Positions 1 through 8,727 are shown, counted from the stretch's first letter. The stretch is 64,000 bases of DNA from Solwaraspora sp. WMMD406 (GCF_029626025.1 NZ_JARUBF010000001.1:5550001-5614000), one strand, 5' to 3'. Made by a program: numbers and translations. Notes: a model not told the origin generated them from the sequence alone.

Positions 1-729
1 GGGGCCTGGGTCGGTGTCCGTGTCCGTGTCCGTGTCCGTATCCGGGTCGGTGTCCGTGTCGGTGTCGGTGTCGGGGCTCGGGTCGGCACCTGTGGCGGTG
101 CCGTTGGTGACGACCGCCGCCAGGGCGTCCAGCAGCAGGCACAGTCCTCGGCCGCCGGCGTCGACGACCCCGGCGCGGGCCAGCGCCGGCAGCTGCTTCG
201 GGGTGGCGGCGAGTGCCGTGGTGGCGGCGGAGGCGGCGGCCCGGACCACGGTCGGCAGGTCGTCGGATCCGGTCCGGTCGGCGGCCCGCGCGGCGGCGGC
301 GACCACGGTCAGCACGGTGCCCTCGACCGGTCGGGCCACCGCCGCGTACGCGGCGTCGGTGGCGGCGGTGAGCGCGCCGGCCAGGGCGCGGCCCCGGATC
401 ACGGCGGTGTCGGTCAGCGCGTCGGCGAGGCCGCGCAGGATCTGCGAGACGATCACGCCGGAGTTGCCTCGGGCGCCGAGCAGCGCGCCCCGGGCCATCA
501 GCCGCAGCACCCGGCCGTGTGCGGTCTGCTCTCCTTCGGAGGAGTTGTCCAGGTCGAGGGCGAGCGCGTGGTGGGCGGAGGTGAGGGTGAGCACCAGGTT
601 GGTGCCGGTGTCGCCGTCGGGCACCGGATAGACGTTGAGGGCGTCGATCTCGCTCTGATGCCGGCGCAGCGCGGCCAGGCCACCCGCGCACCACCGGCGG
701 ACGGCGGTGGCGTCGAGGGTGTCCAGCAC
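1..729 (-). CDS. DAK2-domain protein (YloV/FakA-like), C-terminal part off the left edge
   Basis: This is the N-terminal part of a DAK2 (DhaL-like) domain protein. Characterised relatives (FakA) phosphorylate fatty acids bound to a FakB partner, but that role is not shown for actinomycete members. The peptide carries the nucleotide-binding loop [13 protein letters not shown] (residues 32-44) and GARGNSGVI (85-93), both typical of the DhaL fold. The frame leaves the window inside a run of Asp-Thr and Asp-Pro dipeptides (bases 1-75), probably a linker to the second domain. The GTG at 729 is chosen because AGTAGG lies nine bases upstream. The frame stays open further up, so the start is uncertain. 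The gene is divergent from rpmB. Confidence 0.85.
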   Translation of the reverse strand, partial: MLDTLDATAVRRWCAGGLAALRRHQSEIDALNVYPVPDGDTGTNLVLTLTSAHHALALDLDNSSEGEQTAHGRVLRLMARGALLGARGNSGVIVSQILRGLADALTDTAVIRGRALAGALTAATDAAYAAVARPVEGTVLTVVAAAARAADRTGSDDLPTVVRAAASAATTALAATPKQLPALARAGVVDAGGRGLCLLLDALAAVVTNGTATGADPSPDTDTDTDTDPDTDTDTDTDTDPGP

Positions 730-888
730 GGCGATGAGCCTACTGGCGTGCCCCGACAGCTGCCGGAAGGACGGCCCCGACCGGGCCGGTCCGCAGCGGC
801 AGAGCGACGGCGGGGCAGCAGCGTGGGCAGCAGCGGGCAGCGACGGGGCGGGGCGGGGGCGATTGGCCGGGCGGGCGGGGCATCGGGT

Positions 889-902
889 AACCTGGCCAGG
901 TT
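889..902. promoter_or_regulatory. 14-bp perfect palindrome in the DAK2/rpmB intergenic region
   Basis: AACCTGGCCAGGTT is a perfect palindrome about 90 bases upstream of the rpmB start, in the 261-base gap between the divergent DAK2 and rpmB genes. It could be an operator or part of the rpmB promoter region. I do not recognise a regulator for it. A palindrome of this length in GC-rich DNA can also occur by chance. Confidence 0.3.
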
Positions 903-990
903 GTCTGGGCGGCGTGTCTGTCGGGTCTTCCGGCGTTTCATGTCCCCGCGACCGGCGACCTGATGAACGACACAATCCCAGGAGTATCCC

Positions 991-1185
991 GTGGCTAGCG
1001 TGTGCGACGTCTGTGGCAAGGGGCCGGGCTTCGGTCACAACGTGCCGTGGTCGAAGAAGAAGACCAACCGCCGCTGGAACCCCAACATCCAGACCGTGCG
1101 CACTCCGGCCGGTGGCGGCAACACCCGCAAGGTGAACGCCTGCACCTCCTGCCTAAAGGCCGGCAAGGTGGTCCGGGGCGCCTGA
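991..1185 (+). CDS. rpmB: 50S ribosomal protein L28 (cysteine-containing form)
   Basis: This 64-residue protein of the large ribosomal subunit has the normal family length. It starts with ASVCDVCGKGPGFGHNV and has a second pair, CTSC, near residue 50. The two CxxC pairs make this the zinc-binding (C+) form. Actinomycetes often carry a cysteine-free paralogue elsewhere under Zur control, which is known of the family and not seen here. The GTG start has AGGAG at 980-984 and is preceded by GTATCCC. A strong hairpin at 1221-1255 ends the transcript. Confidence 0.97.
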   Translation: MASVCDVCGKGPGFGHNVPWSKKKTNRRWNPNIQTVRTPAGGGNTRKVNACTSCLKAGKVVRGA

Positions 1186-1220
1186 CGCCCTCGCCTTTCG
1201 ATCTACTCGATTTACCGTCC

Positions 1221-1255
1221 GTAGCCGCCGGGTCGTCTGACGACCCGGCGGCTAC
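1221..1255. terminator. Hairpin terminator between rpmB and the acetyltransferase gene
   Basis: GTAGCCGCCGGGTCG and its exact complement form a 15-bp stem with a 5-base loop. There is no U-run, as is common in actinomycetes. It lies between convergent genes and can serve both. Confidence 0.85.
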
Positions 1256-1308
1256 GCGTGTACCCGCGGTCGGTTACGCGGGTGCCCCGGACGTCTCCCC
1301 CGGCCGGG

Positions 1309-1791
1309 TCACAGGTCACGACCGAAGGACAGGCAGCCCGGCGAGTCCCGGTAGTAGCCGAAGTTGGGGATCCGGGCGTACCCGCTGCTGCGGTAGAGGG
1401 CGATCGCCTCGGGTTGCTTGTCGCCGCATTCGAGGATGACCCGGCGGCGGCCGTGTTCGGCGGCGGACCGCTCGACCGCGCCGAGCAGCGTGCGGGCCAC
1501 ACCTCGGCCACGGGCCGCGTCGGCGACGTACATCCGTTTGAGTTCGGCGTCGGAGCCGGCGTCGCCGTGGCTGCGCCAGCCGGCGCAACCGACCGGTACG
1601 TCGTCGAGGTAGGCGACGAGAAACGTCCCGGCGGGCGGTGCGAAGTCGGTCGGGTCGACCGGGGTGTCGTCGCCGGTGCCGCCGTAGCGGGCACCGAGGT
1701 CGGCCATGGCGGCGCGGACCAGGTCCTGGGCCACCGGGTCGGTGTAGGGCACCGGGCGGATGTCGACGCTGGTCCTGAGCAGATCGGTCAC
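1309..1791 (-). CDS. GNAT-family N-acetyltransferase
   Basis: This 160-residue protein has the GNAT acetyl-CoA fold. The region around ELKRMYVADAARGRGVA (about residues 90-106) contains motif A with the pyrophosphate loop RGRGVA. It is followed by AEHGRRRVILECGDKQPEAI and a C-terminal LYRSSGYARIPNFGYY, all typical of small-molecule acetyltransferases. The substrate cannot be told from sequence. It is cytoplasmic with no signal peptide. It converges on rpmB across the terminator and lies 74 bases downstream of thiL on the same strand, so it may be cotranscribed with thiL. Confidence 0.88.
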   Translation of the reverse strand: MTDLLRTSVDIRPVPYTDPVAQDLVRAAMADLGARYGGTGDDTPVDPTDFAPPAGTFLVAYLDDVPVGCAGWRSHGDAGSDAELKRMYVADAARGRGVARTLLGAVERSAAEHGRRRVILECGDKQPEAIALYRSSGYARIPNFGYYRDSPGCLSFGRDL

Positions 1792-1865
1792 GATCCCCAG
1801 GGTAGGTCCCGGCGCGGCCGGACCGGGATTCGCCCGGCCGGCTCAGGCCAGCTCCGCTCCGGCGG

Positions 1866-2804
1866 TCAGCGGAAGTGTTCCCAGCCGGCGGCCCCCTGGT
1901 AGGGGCGGCCGTCGATGGTCACGCCCGCGCCTTTGACGACGTGCCCGACGTGCTGCCAGCCTTTCGGCAACGGCAGGTCCTCGGGGAAGGTCGCGGCCAG
2001 GGCGTGGTCGTCGCCACCGCCGAAGATCCACTGGTACGGGTCGACGCCGAGCGCGTTGGCGGTGTCGCGCATCTGCGGCGGTACGTCGAAGGCGTCCCGG
2101 CGCAGATCGATGCCGACCTGGCTGGCGGTGGCGACGTGGCCCAGGTCGGCGATCAACCCGTCCGAGATGTCGATCATGGCGCTGGCGCCGGCGAGCGCGG
2201 CGGCCGGCCCGGCGGCGTACGGCACCTCCGGACGTCGATGCGCTTCGACCAGCAGCTTCGGTGACCGGAACCCGCGCGACAGCACCGTGTAGCCGGCAGC
2301 GGCGTACCCGAGCCGGCCGGCCAGAGCGACCACGTCCCCGGCGTGGGCGCCGCCGCGCAGCACCGGGTCGACGCCGTGCAGGTCACCGAGGGCGGTCACC
2401 GCGATGGTCAGCGTCGGACTGGCCGACATGTCCCCGCCGACCACGCTGGCACCGACCAGGGCGGCTTCCGCCGACAGGCCGGCGGCCAGGTCCTCGGCCC
2501 AGCCGGCGTCGGTGTCCGGCGGGGCGCAGAAGGCCACCAGCAGCGCGGTCGGCACCGCCCCCATCGCCACGATGTCGGCCAGGTTCGCTGCGGCGGCCCG
2601 ATGCCCGACGTCGACCGCGCTCGACCAGTCCCGCCGGAAGTGGCGGCCTTCGACGAGCACGTCGGTGGAGGCGACCACCCGGCCGTCGGAGGCGGCGACC
2701 ACGGCCGCGTCGTCGCCGGGACCGAGCAGAGTGGCGGCACCGGGCCGCAGCCGCGCGGTGACCCGAGAGATGAGCCCGAATTCACCCGCCCGTGCCACAT
2801 TCAC
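1866..2804 (-). CDS. thiL: Thiamine-phosphate kinase
   Basis: ThiL phosphorylates thiamine monophosphate with ATP to give the cofactor thiamine diphosphate. The 312-residue length fits. Family signatures are LLGPGDDAAVV (residues 26-36), the metal-binding STDVLVEGRHF, NLADIVAMGA, GGDMSASP and DISDGLIADLGH. These glycine/aspartate loops are shared with the PurM/SelD/HypE ATP-binding superfamily, and the full set supports ThiL. It is divergent from the AsnC-domain gene at 2916, leaving a 111-base shared promoter region. Confidence 0.95.
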   Translation of the reverse strand: MNVARAGEFGLISRVTARLRPGAATLLGPGDDAAVVAASDGRVVASTDVLVEGRHFRRDWSSAVDVGHRAAAANLADIVAMGAVPTALLVAFCAPPDTDAGWAEDLAAGLSAEAALVGASVVGGDMSASPTLTIAVTALGDLHGVDPVLRGGAHAGDVVALAGRLGYAAAGYTVLSRGFRSPKLLVEAHRRPEVPYAAGPAAALAGASAMIDISDGLIADLGHVATASQVGIDLRRDAFDVPPQMRDTANALGVDPYQWIFGGGDDHALAATFPEDLPLPKGWQHVGHVVKGAGVTIDGRPYQGAAGWEHFR

Positions 2805-2915
2805 CGGTCCACCTCGTCCATCGTCGTCTCCACTCGGGCACCGTCATGAATCCGGCCTGCTCCGTACGGTAGTTTCACGTTCGAGCCGCTCCCGGCGGCG
2901 GATAGGAGTCGGGTC

Positions 2916-3149
2916 GTGGTCCAGGCATACATCCTCATCCAGACCGAAGTCGGAAGGGCACGCGACGTGGCAGACTCGATCGCGGACATCTCCGGCGTGG
3001 TCCGGGTGGACGCGGTGACCGGGCCGTACGACGTCGTCGTGCTCACCGAGGCGCATACCGTGGACGAACTCGGGACGATGATAGTCAGCCGGGTCCAGAT
3101 GGTGCCGGGCATCACCCGCACCCTTACCTGCTCGGTGGTGCGACTGTAA
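2916..3149 (+). CDS. Stand-alone Lrp/AsnC effector-binding (RAM) domain protein
   Basis: This 77-residue protein contains only the C-terminal ligand-binding/oligomerisation domain of Lrp/AsnC regulators. The pattern is MVQAYILIQTEVG, DIAGVVRVDAV-like core, GPYDVVVLTEA and a C-terminal VQMVPGITRTLTCSVV. No helix-turn-helix is present, so it is not expected to bind DNA alone. Such proteins are common in actinomycetes and may sense amino acids or pair with full-length regulators. The GTG start has ATAGGAG at 2902-2908. Its stop abuts the GTG of the DUF3515 gene, so the two are translationally coupled. Confidence 0.9.
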   Translation: MVQAYILIQTEVGRARDVADSIADISGVVRVDAVTGPYDVVVLTEAHTVDELGTMIVSRVQMVPGITRTLTCSVVRL

Positions 3150-3872
3150 GTGACCGACCAGCTCACTCCCCCGACGACCAGCCCGTCCGCGCCGCAGCCG
3201 GCGCCGGGCGGGTCGGACCGCACCACCCGCCAGGCGGCGATCTGGGCGACCGTGGTGGCGCTGCCGCTGACTCTGATCGTGGCGTTCGCCGCGCTGAGCC
3301 GGCTCGCGCCGGCCGACCCGGCGGACCCCGGCACCGCGCCGGACGCCGCCGCGGCGGCGTCCGGCGCGCCGGGCGCCGGACCGGACGCCGGGGGCTCGGC
3401 CGCGCCGGTGCCGACCGCGCCCGTACCGATGGAGGCCGCCGCCCTCGACGAACGCTCCGCGATCGTCTGCCGGGCGTTGCTGTCCCAACTTCCCGGTACG
3501 CTGCGCGACCTGCGCCAGCGGCTGGTGAGCGCCGGGGCGGAGCAGAACGCCGCGTACGGCGAGCCGCCGATCACGGTGGCCTGCGGGGTGCCGGCCGCCA
3601 CGTTTCCTCCGACTGATCTGGTGTATCCGCTGGACGGGGTCTGCTGGCACGCCGCCGAGCAGCCGGCCGGCGAGCAGCCAGCGGGCGAGCAGCCAGCGGG
3701 CGAGCAGCCGGCTGCGACGGTCTGGACGACGGTCGACCGGGAGGTGCCGGTACGGGTGACCGTGCCCGGCTCCTACGACGAGCCGGGGCAGTGGGTGATC
3801 GCGTTGTCCGACACGCTGATCGAGACGGTGCCGAGCGACCGGGAGGCGGCACCGCGCGGCTGCCGCCCCTGA
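3150..3872 (+). CDS. DUF3515-family membrane-anchored protein
   Basis: This 240-residue protein has a cytoplasmic N-terminus, one transmembrane segment at about residues 28-50 (AAIWATVVALPLTLIVAFAA) and an extracellular domain. Features that match DUF3515 are ERSAIVCRALLSQLP, the conserved VACGVPAA and LDGVCWHAAE, and late DREVPVRVTVPGSY. The function is unknown. The location beside ddl is conserved in actinomycetes, so an envelope role is a reasonable inference. A low-complexity Ala/Pro/Gly linker (about 55-95) and a four-copy pentapeptide repeat (170-189) look expandable. The GTG start directly follows the previous stop. Confidence 0.85.
   Translation: MTDQLTPPTTSPSAPQPAPGGSDRTTRQAAIWATVVALPLTLIVAFAALSRLAPADPADPGTAPDAAAAASGAPGAGPDAGGSAAPVPTAPVPMEAAALDERSAIVCRALLSQLPGTLRDLRQRLVSAGAEQNAAYGEPPITVACGVPAATFPPTDLVYPLDGVCWHAAEQPAGEQPAGEQPAGEQPAATVWTTVDREVPVRVTVPGSYDEPGQWVIALSDTLIETVPSDREAAPRGCRP
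3657..3716 (+). repeat. Four tandem 15-bp units inside the DUF3515 gene
   Basis: GAGCAGCCGGCCGGC and three near copies encode EQPAG four times (the last is EQPAA). Units are in frame, so slippage would change protein length without a frameshift. Confidence 0.9.
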
Positions 3873-3899
3873 GCCGAGCGAATCGCGTCGGTCGGCGGG

Positions 3900-3959
3900 T
3901 CAGCGTACTGCGGTGCCTCGGCTGAGCGGTCAGCGTAGTCCGGTGCCTCGGCTGAGCGC
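3900..3959. repeat. Tandem duplication spanning the ddl stop codon
   Basis: Two 30-base units with two mismatches lie side by side. The unit at 3930-3959 contains the last codons and stop of ddl, and the unit at 3900-3929 is an extra copy that repeats the stop. Confidence 0.85.
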
Positions 3960-5033
3960 GGTGCGGATCAGCCGGTCGACCAGCTTCGGGTATTCCAGGC
4001 CGGTCGCCGCCCACATCCGGGGGAACATCGATGTCGGGGTGAACCCGGGCATCGTGTTGATCTCGTTGAGGTAGATCTGGTCGTCGTCGGTGACGAAGAA
4101 GTCGACCCGGGCGAGTCCGGCGCAGTCGAGCGCGGTGAAGGTCCGGCAGGCGTAGTCCTGGACCTGTTTGACGACGTGCGCGGGTAGTCCGGCCGGGATG
4201 TCGTACTCGCAGGAGTTGTCGAGGTATTTGGCCTCGAAGTCGTAGAACTCGTGGTCGGTGACGACCCGTACCTCGGCCAGCATTGACGCCTCGGGTCCGC
4301 CGCCGGCTTCGCCTTCGATCACGCCGCATTCGATCTCGCGGCCGACGATCGCCGCTTCGACGAGCACCTTGGGGTCGATCTCGCGGGCGGTGGCGACGGC
4401 GGCGTCCAGGTCGGCCCAGTCGGAGACCTTGGTGATGCCGTACGAGGATCCGGCGCGGGACGGTTTGACGAAGACGGGCAGGCCGAGGCGGTCCTTGTCG
4501 GCTTCGCTGAGGCTGACCCCGGCGCGCAGTACGGCGTACGGGCCGGTGGGGATGCCCTCGACGGTGGCCAGCTTCTTGGTGAATTCCTTGTCCATGGCGG
4601 CGGCGGAGGCGAACACCCCGGCCCCGACGTACGGGATGCCGGCCATTTCCAGCAGTCCTTGGATGGTGCCGTCTTCGCCGTACGCGCCGTGCAGGGCGGG
4701 GAAGACGACGTCGACGCCGGCGAGGGCGGCGGCCGGGCCGGTGGTCGGGTCGAGCACCATGATCCCGTTGTCGGTGGGGTCGGCGGGCAGCACCACGGCC
4801 GAGCCGGAGCGGTCGGTGATCTCCGGCAGTCGCCGGTCGGTGATCGCCAGTTCGGTGGTGTCGCCGGTGGTGAGCACCCATCGTCCGGCGCGGGTGATGC
4901 CGACCGGGACGATCTCGTACTCGTCGGTGTCGAGGGCGGCGAGGATGCTGCCGGCGCTGACGCAGGAGATCGCGTGTTCGGTGCTGCGGCCACCGAAGAC
5001 GATGGCGACGCGGGTCTTCCGTGGGCTTGTCAC
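3930..5033 (-). CDS. ddl: D-alanine--D-alanine ligase
   Basis: Ddl joins two D-alanines with ATP for peptidoglycan precursors. The 367-residue length is normal. It has an N-terminal VAIVFGGRSTEHAISC (residues 8-23), LHGAYGEDGTIQGLLE (the HG(x)GEDG motif), VFVKPSRAGSSYGITKV in the ATP-grasp domain, LARVDFFVTDDDQIYLNEINTMPGFT with the metal ligands, and TSMFPRMW. Residues GSS and the Tyr of SSYGI agree with a D-Ala-D-Ala rather than D-Ala-D-Lac ligase, though this is only suggestive. The last nine codons and the stop are duplicated downstream (3900-3929). Confidence 0.95.
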   Translation of the reverse strand: MTSPRKTRVAIVFGGRSTEHAISCVSAGSILAALDTDEYEIVPVGITRAGRWVLTTGDTTELAITDRRLPEITDRSGSAVVLPADPTDNGIMVLDPTTGPAAALAGVDVVFPALHGAYGEDGTIQGLLEMAGIPYVGAGVFASAAAMDKEFTKKLATVEGIPTGPYAVLRAGVSLSEADKDRLGLPVFVKPSRAGSSYGITKVSDWADLDAAVATAREIDPKVLVEAAIVGREIECGVIEGEAGGGPEASMLAEVRVVTDHEFYDFEAKYLDNSCEYDIPAGLPAHVVKQVQDYACRTFTALDCAGLARVDFFVTDDDQIYLNEINTMPGFTPTSMFPRMWAATGLEYPKLVDRLIRTALSRGTGLR

Positions 5034-5387
5034 AGGGGTGCCTTTCGTTCGCGGCTCACGCGCGTGCCGGACGGGTCGGGGGGTGCCCGGCGGGTACGCG
5101 GTTCACGTCTTCGCGCTCACGCGGGTGACCCTACTCTGCGTGCCTGCCCGCCGGGCCCTGACCGGCCCGGGTTCCTCCTGATGATGCGAGGAGTGACCGG
5201 CGGGTCGCTGTGGCGGCCGGGCGAGGCGAGTCCGGGGCGAGTCCGAGACGAGGCCGGGGTGCGGCCGGGGTGGCTGATGGAAACAGCTTCGGTCTCGACG
5301 ACGAACCCAAAAACATCGATATTCATCTATAGTTGGCGATGCGTTCACCCGCACGTACCGTCCCATCCATCCGAGTCAGGACAGCCC
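5034..5387. other. 354-base divergent intergenic region (ddl / carbohydrate-binding protein)
   Basis: No gene is seen here. The stretch near 5301-5340 is AT-rich for this genome and includes TATAGT at 5328-5333, a plausible -10 element for the gene starting at 5388. It marks the left junction of the accessory block that separates ddl from gpsA. Confidence 0.5.
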
Positions 5388-7226
5388 ATGAGACGCATCC
5401 CCCTGAGAGCCATCATCCCCGCCGGGCTCGCGCTCGCTCTGCTCGCCGGCCCGCTGCAGGCACCGGCAGCCGCGCAGGCGACCGTCCCGATCACGCTGAC
5501 CGGTGCCAGCGCCACCAGCCCCAGCGCCGACGTCACCATCGCCGGGCGGGCGGTGACGATCACCGCGCCGGGCACCTACGAGATCAGCGGCACCCTCAAC
5601 GACGGCTACCTTGACGTCGACACCTCCGCCTCCGGCACCGTCCATCTGATCCTCAACGGTGCCGCCATCACCAACTCCAGCAACGCGCCACTGCAGATCA
5701 GCGACGCCGACGACGTGGTGATCACCCTCGCGGCCGGCACCACCAGCCGGCTCACCGACGCGGCCACCTACGTCTATCCCGACCCGGACACCGACGAGCC
5801 GAACGCCGCCCTGTTCAGCCGCGCCGACCTGCGGATCACCGGAGCCGGGGCGCTGGCCGTACGGGGCAACGCGTACGACGGCATCACCAGCAAGGACGGC
5901 CTGGTCATCGAGTCGGGCACGATCACGGTGAACGCGGTCGACGACGGCATCCGGGGCAAGGACTTCCTCGACATCACCGGCGGAAACGTCGACGTGACCG
6001 CCGGCGGCGACGGCATCAAATCCGACGACACCGAAGCGGACCGGGGCCGACTCACCATCACCAACGGCACCGTACGGGTGAACGCCGGTGACGACGCCGT
6101 CAAGGGCGAGAACACGGTCGCCATCTCCGGCGGCTCCGTCACCGTCACCAGCTCGTACGAGGCGATCGAGAGCCGGCAGATCACCATCAGCGGCGGCGCC
6201 GTCGACGTCACCGCCCGCGACGACGCGATCAACGCCGTCGAGGACGGGTACGGCGATTTCGAGGTGGCGCCGAACGCGTTCATCCGGTTCACCGGCGGGA
6301 CCACGCTGGTCAACTCCAGCATCGACGGCATCGATTCCAACGGTACGGTGACCTTCGCCGGCGGCACGGTGGTGGTCAGCGGGCCGAGCAGTGGCAGCCC
6401 CGGTGAGGGGGCGATCGACTCGAACGGCGCGGTCCACTTCACCGGCGGCACGATGCTCGGTGCCGGGTCGACCGCGCTGGCGGTGCTGAGCCTGCCGCCG
6501 ACCACGGGCCAGGGCTGGGTGGCGCCGCAGCTGTCCAGCGGCCAGTCGGCCGGCACCCTGCTGCATCTGGTCTCCGGCGGCCAGGTGCTCGTCTCCTACC
6601 GCGCTCCGAAGGCGTTCCGGGAGGTGGTCTTCTCGTCGAACCGGATCCAAAATGGGCAGACCTACGAGGTCTACCGCGGCGGCAGCCTCTCCGGCGCGAC
6701 GACCGGCGGCATGGCCACCACCGGCGGCAGCATCGCCGGTGCCACTCGGCTGATGACCGTGACCGCCGGGCAATATCGTGGCGGTCTGGTCGGCTGGCCG
6801 CCCGGCGGACCGGGCTGGCCGCCGTTGCCGACCCCGTCGCCCACCGCACCGCCGCCGAACCCGACCACCCCACCGCCGAACCCGACCACGCCGCCGCCGA
6901 ATCCGACGACCCCGCCGCCGGGCGCTGCCGGCTGCACGGCGACCTATTCGATCCTGGGCCAGTGGCAGGGCGGTTTCCAGGGTGACGTACGGGTCACCGC
7001 CGGCTCGTCGGCGATCAGGGGTTGGCGGGTGACCTGGACCTTCGCCAACGGTCAGACGATCAGCCAGTCCTGGAACGCGACGATCACCGCCGCTGGTTCG
7101 ACGGTGACGGCGACCAACGTCTCCTTCAACGGTTCACTGGGTGCCGGGGCCAGCGCGACGTTCGGGTTCATCGGCACCTGGAACGGCAGCAACACCGCCC
7201 CGACCCTGACCTGCACCGCGACCTGA
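5388..7226 (+). CDS. Secreted carbohydrate-binding protein: Cthe_2159-like beta-helix plus CBM2
   Basis: This 612-residue protein has a signal peptide (MRRIPLRAIIPAG then a hydrophobic run, cleavage near APAAAQA). Residues about 40-420 form repeated strands rich in Asn/Asp-Gly turns (KDGLVIESGTITVNAVDDGI, GGDGIKSDD, GDDAVKGENTV), matching the right-handed beta-helix carbohydrate-binding family typified by Cthe_2159. A Pro-rich linker with three PPPNPTT units follows. The last ~100 residues are a family 2 carbohydrate-binding module: opening Cys, QWQGGFQGDV, RGWRVTWTF, QSWNA, GFIGTWNGSN and a closing Cys. No catalytic domain is seen. The likely role is adhesion to cellulose or pectin. The ATG at 5388 is preceded by GTCAGG. 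Confidence 0.88.
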   Translation: MRRIPLRAIIPAGLALALLAGPLQAPAAAQATVPITLTGASATSPSADVTIAGRAVTITAPGTYEISGTLNDGYLDVDTSASGTVHLILNGAAITNSSNAPLQISDADDVVITLAAGTTSRLTDAATYVYPDPDTDEPNAALFSRADLRITGAGALAVRGNAYDGITSKDGLVIESGTITVNAVDDGIRGKDFLDITGGNVDVTAGGDGIKSDDTEADRGRLTITNGTVRVNAGDDAVKGENTVAISGGSVTVTSSYEAIESRQITISGGAVDVTARDDAINAVEDGYGDFEVAPNAFIRFTGGTTLVNSSIDGIDSNGTVTFAGGTVVVSGPSSGSPGEGAIDSNGAVHFTGGTMLGAGSTALAVLSLPPTTGQGWVAPQLSSGQSAGTLLHLVSGGQVLVSYRAPKAFREVVFSSNRIQNGQTYEVYRGGSLSGATTGGMATTGGSIAGATRLMTVTAGQYRGGLVGWPPGGPGWPPLPTPSPTAPPPNPTTPPPNPTTPPPNPTTPPPGAAGCTATYSILGQWQGGFQGDVRVTAGSSAIRGWRVTWTFANGQTISQSWNATITAAGSTVTATNVSFNGSLGAGASATFGFIGTWNGSNTAPTLTCTAT

Positions 7227-7395
7227 CCTGGGCTGGCGGGCGCGGCTGGCCCGGTCGGGCAGTGCCCGCGTCCGTCAGCGTCGACGCTCACCACGTGATC
7301 GGTAGAGTCCGGCACGATCTGGTGCCGGGCTCCACCGGCGGCCGGCCGTCGCGCTGCTCGCATGAGCGTCTCGCTTTCTCGCTTCGACCTTCCTC

Positions 7396-7752
7396 TCACT
7401 CCTTCGTTGGAGACGTCGTCAAGTCGGCCATTCGCATACCGTTCGGAGTGTTCTTCAGCCACAGTTCGTCGAATCCACCGAGGCGCCAACCTGTTTCGTC
7501 GCACCGGGCTACGACTTTGGCAATCACCTCAGCAACCGCACCTTTCCAGGGTACGAATCCAGCCTCAGCGAGCTCGCCTACCTCAGCTAGTTCCCGAGTC
7601 AAGAGATAGTCCAGCACAGCCACGACCTCTTCCCTGAACGCATCTCGCGGCTCCGGCACGGCCTTCTTTGCCTCACCGAACAGCGCATGGAGCGCCACCC
7701 AGTCATCCGCGCCATACCAAAGAATGCGTTGAGCGATTCTTTCAGTGCCCAT
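7396..7752 (-). CDS. Putative immunity-type protein at the end of an orphan toxin cassette
   Basis: This 118-residue soluble protein begins MGTERIAQRILWYGADDW and ends NTPNGMRMADLTTSPTKE. I do not recognise a named family. The ATG at 7752 overlaps the stop of a decayed toxin-like frame (TGA at 7742-7744), as immunity genes often do with their toxins. Base composition is less GC-rich than the housekeeping genes. The frame is open further upstream, but that part is out of phase with the toxin remnant and has no separate support. Immunity is inferred from position only. Confidence 0.55.
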   Translation of the reverse strand: MGTERIAQRILWYGADDWVALHALFGEAKKAVPEPRDAFREEVVAVLDYLLTRELAEVGELAEAGFVPWKGAVAEVIAKVVARCDETGWRLGGFDELWLKNTPNGMRMADLTTSPTKE

Positions 7753-8505
7753 CGATATGCACCTTAAACTGATCGACACCGGAGAAGATATCGATTGTTT
7801 CACCTCCTGAAGCCGAGGTCGTCCTCCATTGGATAAGGGCCGTTGATCGTTCGAGTCCACACAACCCGAATGATCTAGACGATGCCGGCCGCCGTCTCCA
7901 CAAACGACACGCCCGAGTTGATCACACCCCGGCCGTCACACCACGTTACATAGACAAAGCCCGGTTTCGAATCGGCGGACCCCTTTCGGAAAGTCCTCCT
8001 CGTCGAGGTAGTTGTCGGATCTTGCTGATAGTCGGCCGGCGATTACGACGGCCTTGGCTGTGGACTTGGTAGTGGACACGCCTCTACCGACATGCCCCAA
8101 GAAGCTGATCCCGGTCCACGTGCATCCTGAGACGGAGCCTTGGCCGCAGGCTTTGGTGTCAGCTATCCCGGTCAGTTCGAGAAAGATCATGTCCAGGATC
8201 GCATCTTGCTGCCGGTTGTATTCCCGGCAGATCTCTGGCGCGTTGTAGCAGATGGTGTTCCAGATGACCCAGCGCTGCTCCTGGGGGTTTAGCGCCGCGA
8301 ATCCAACGTTGTCGTATTCCAGTTTGGCAACATTGTCAAGTGTGACACTTGCCTTGCCGTCACGCGCCTTACCGGGGTTGCTTGGGGTCGGCACCGGGTG
8401 CCTGGCTACCCTTGCCCGAAGAATTAGCCGTCTTGCCCGATGTGCCCGATGTAGTGATCTTATTTTTTTCCGGATGGCATTTCGTTCACAGAGCCCCGAT
8501 CCCAA
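7742..8505 (-). pseudogene. Decayed orphan RHS toxin tip
   Basis: This is a displaced C-terminal cassette of an RHS protein. Its upstream end (8433-8503) is a near copy of the linker in the intact RHS gene (10119-10188), but with seven A instead of six, which puts a stop in the RHS frame. Further down another frame encodes LEYDNVGFAALNPQEQRWVI, then ICYNAPEICREYNRQQ and ADTKACGQGSVSGCTWTG, the kind of cysteine-bearing pre-toxin segment seen in actinobacterial RHS proteins. The last recognisable peptide is DIFSGVDQFKVHIDGH before the TGA at 7742. At least two frame changes are needed to join the pieces. The enzymatic activity of the tip is not identifiable. Confidence 0.6.
8433..8503. repeat. 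RHS linker homology arm, orphan copy (partner at 10119-10188)
   Basis: The 71 bases align with 10119-10188 with eight mismatches and one extra A in the poly-A run (poly-T on the plus strand). This is the segment that encodes the SGK-rich linker just after the RHS core in the intact gene. Confidence 0.8.
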
Positions 8506-8727
8506 CGCCACGCCCGAGCGGCACTGACGCGGGCGGTCGCCGCCCTCGACGAAGTCCTCGAGTTCGCCCCGGCCGACGCCACCGAGATCCCGGCGGACGC
8601 CTTCACCAGCGACACCGGACGACAGACACGGGTACGGAAACCAGGCCGCTTCCACCGCGACCGCCTCACCGCCCTCCGCACCACGTACGCCATCCTTCTG
8701 CACGGCAACGAACCCGACGAGGAGTAG
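8506..8727 (+). pseudogene. 5'-truncated gene fragment, unknown family
   Basis: A 73-codon plus-strand frame ends at TAG 8725-8727 and has strong coding character: third positions are nearly all G or C. The peptide includes ALDEVLEFAPADATEIPADA, FTSDTGRQTRVRKPGRFHRD and RLTALRTTYAILLHGNEPDE. It has no start codon and begins exactly where the RHS linker homology on the other strand ends, so the 5' part was probably removed by recombination. I do not recognise the family. Confidence 0.5.

Noticed and set aside
4659-5387. Upstream extension of the carbohydrate-binding protein frame to 4659
   Set aside because: The added part overlaps ddl on the other strand and has no protein-like pattern; the signal peptide begins at 5388.
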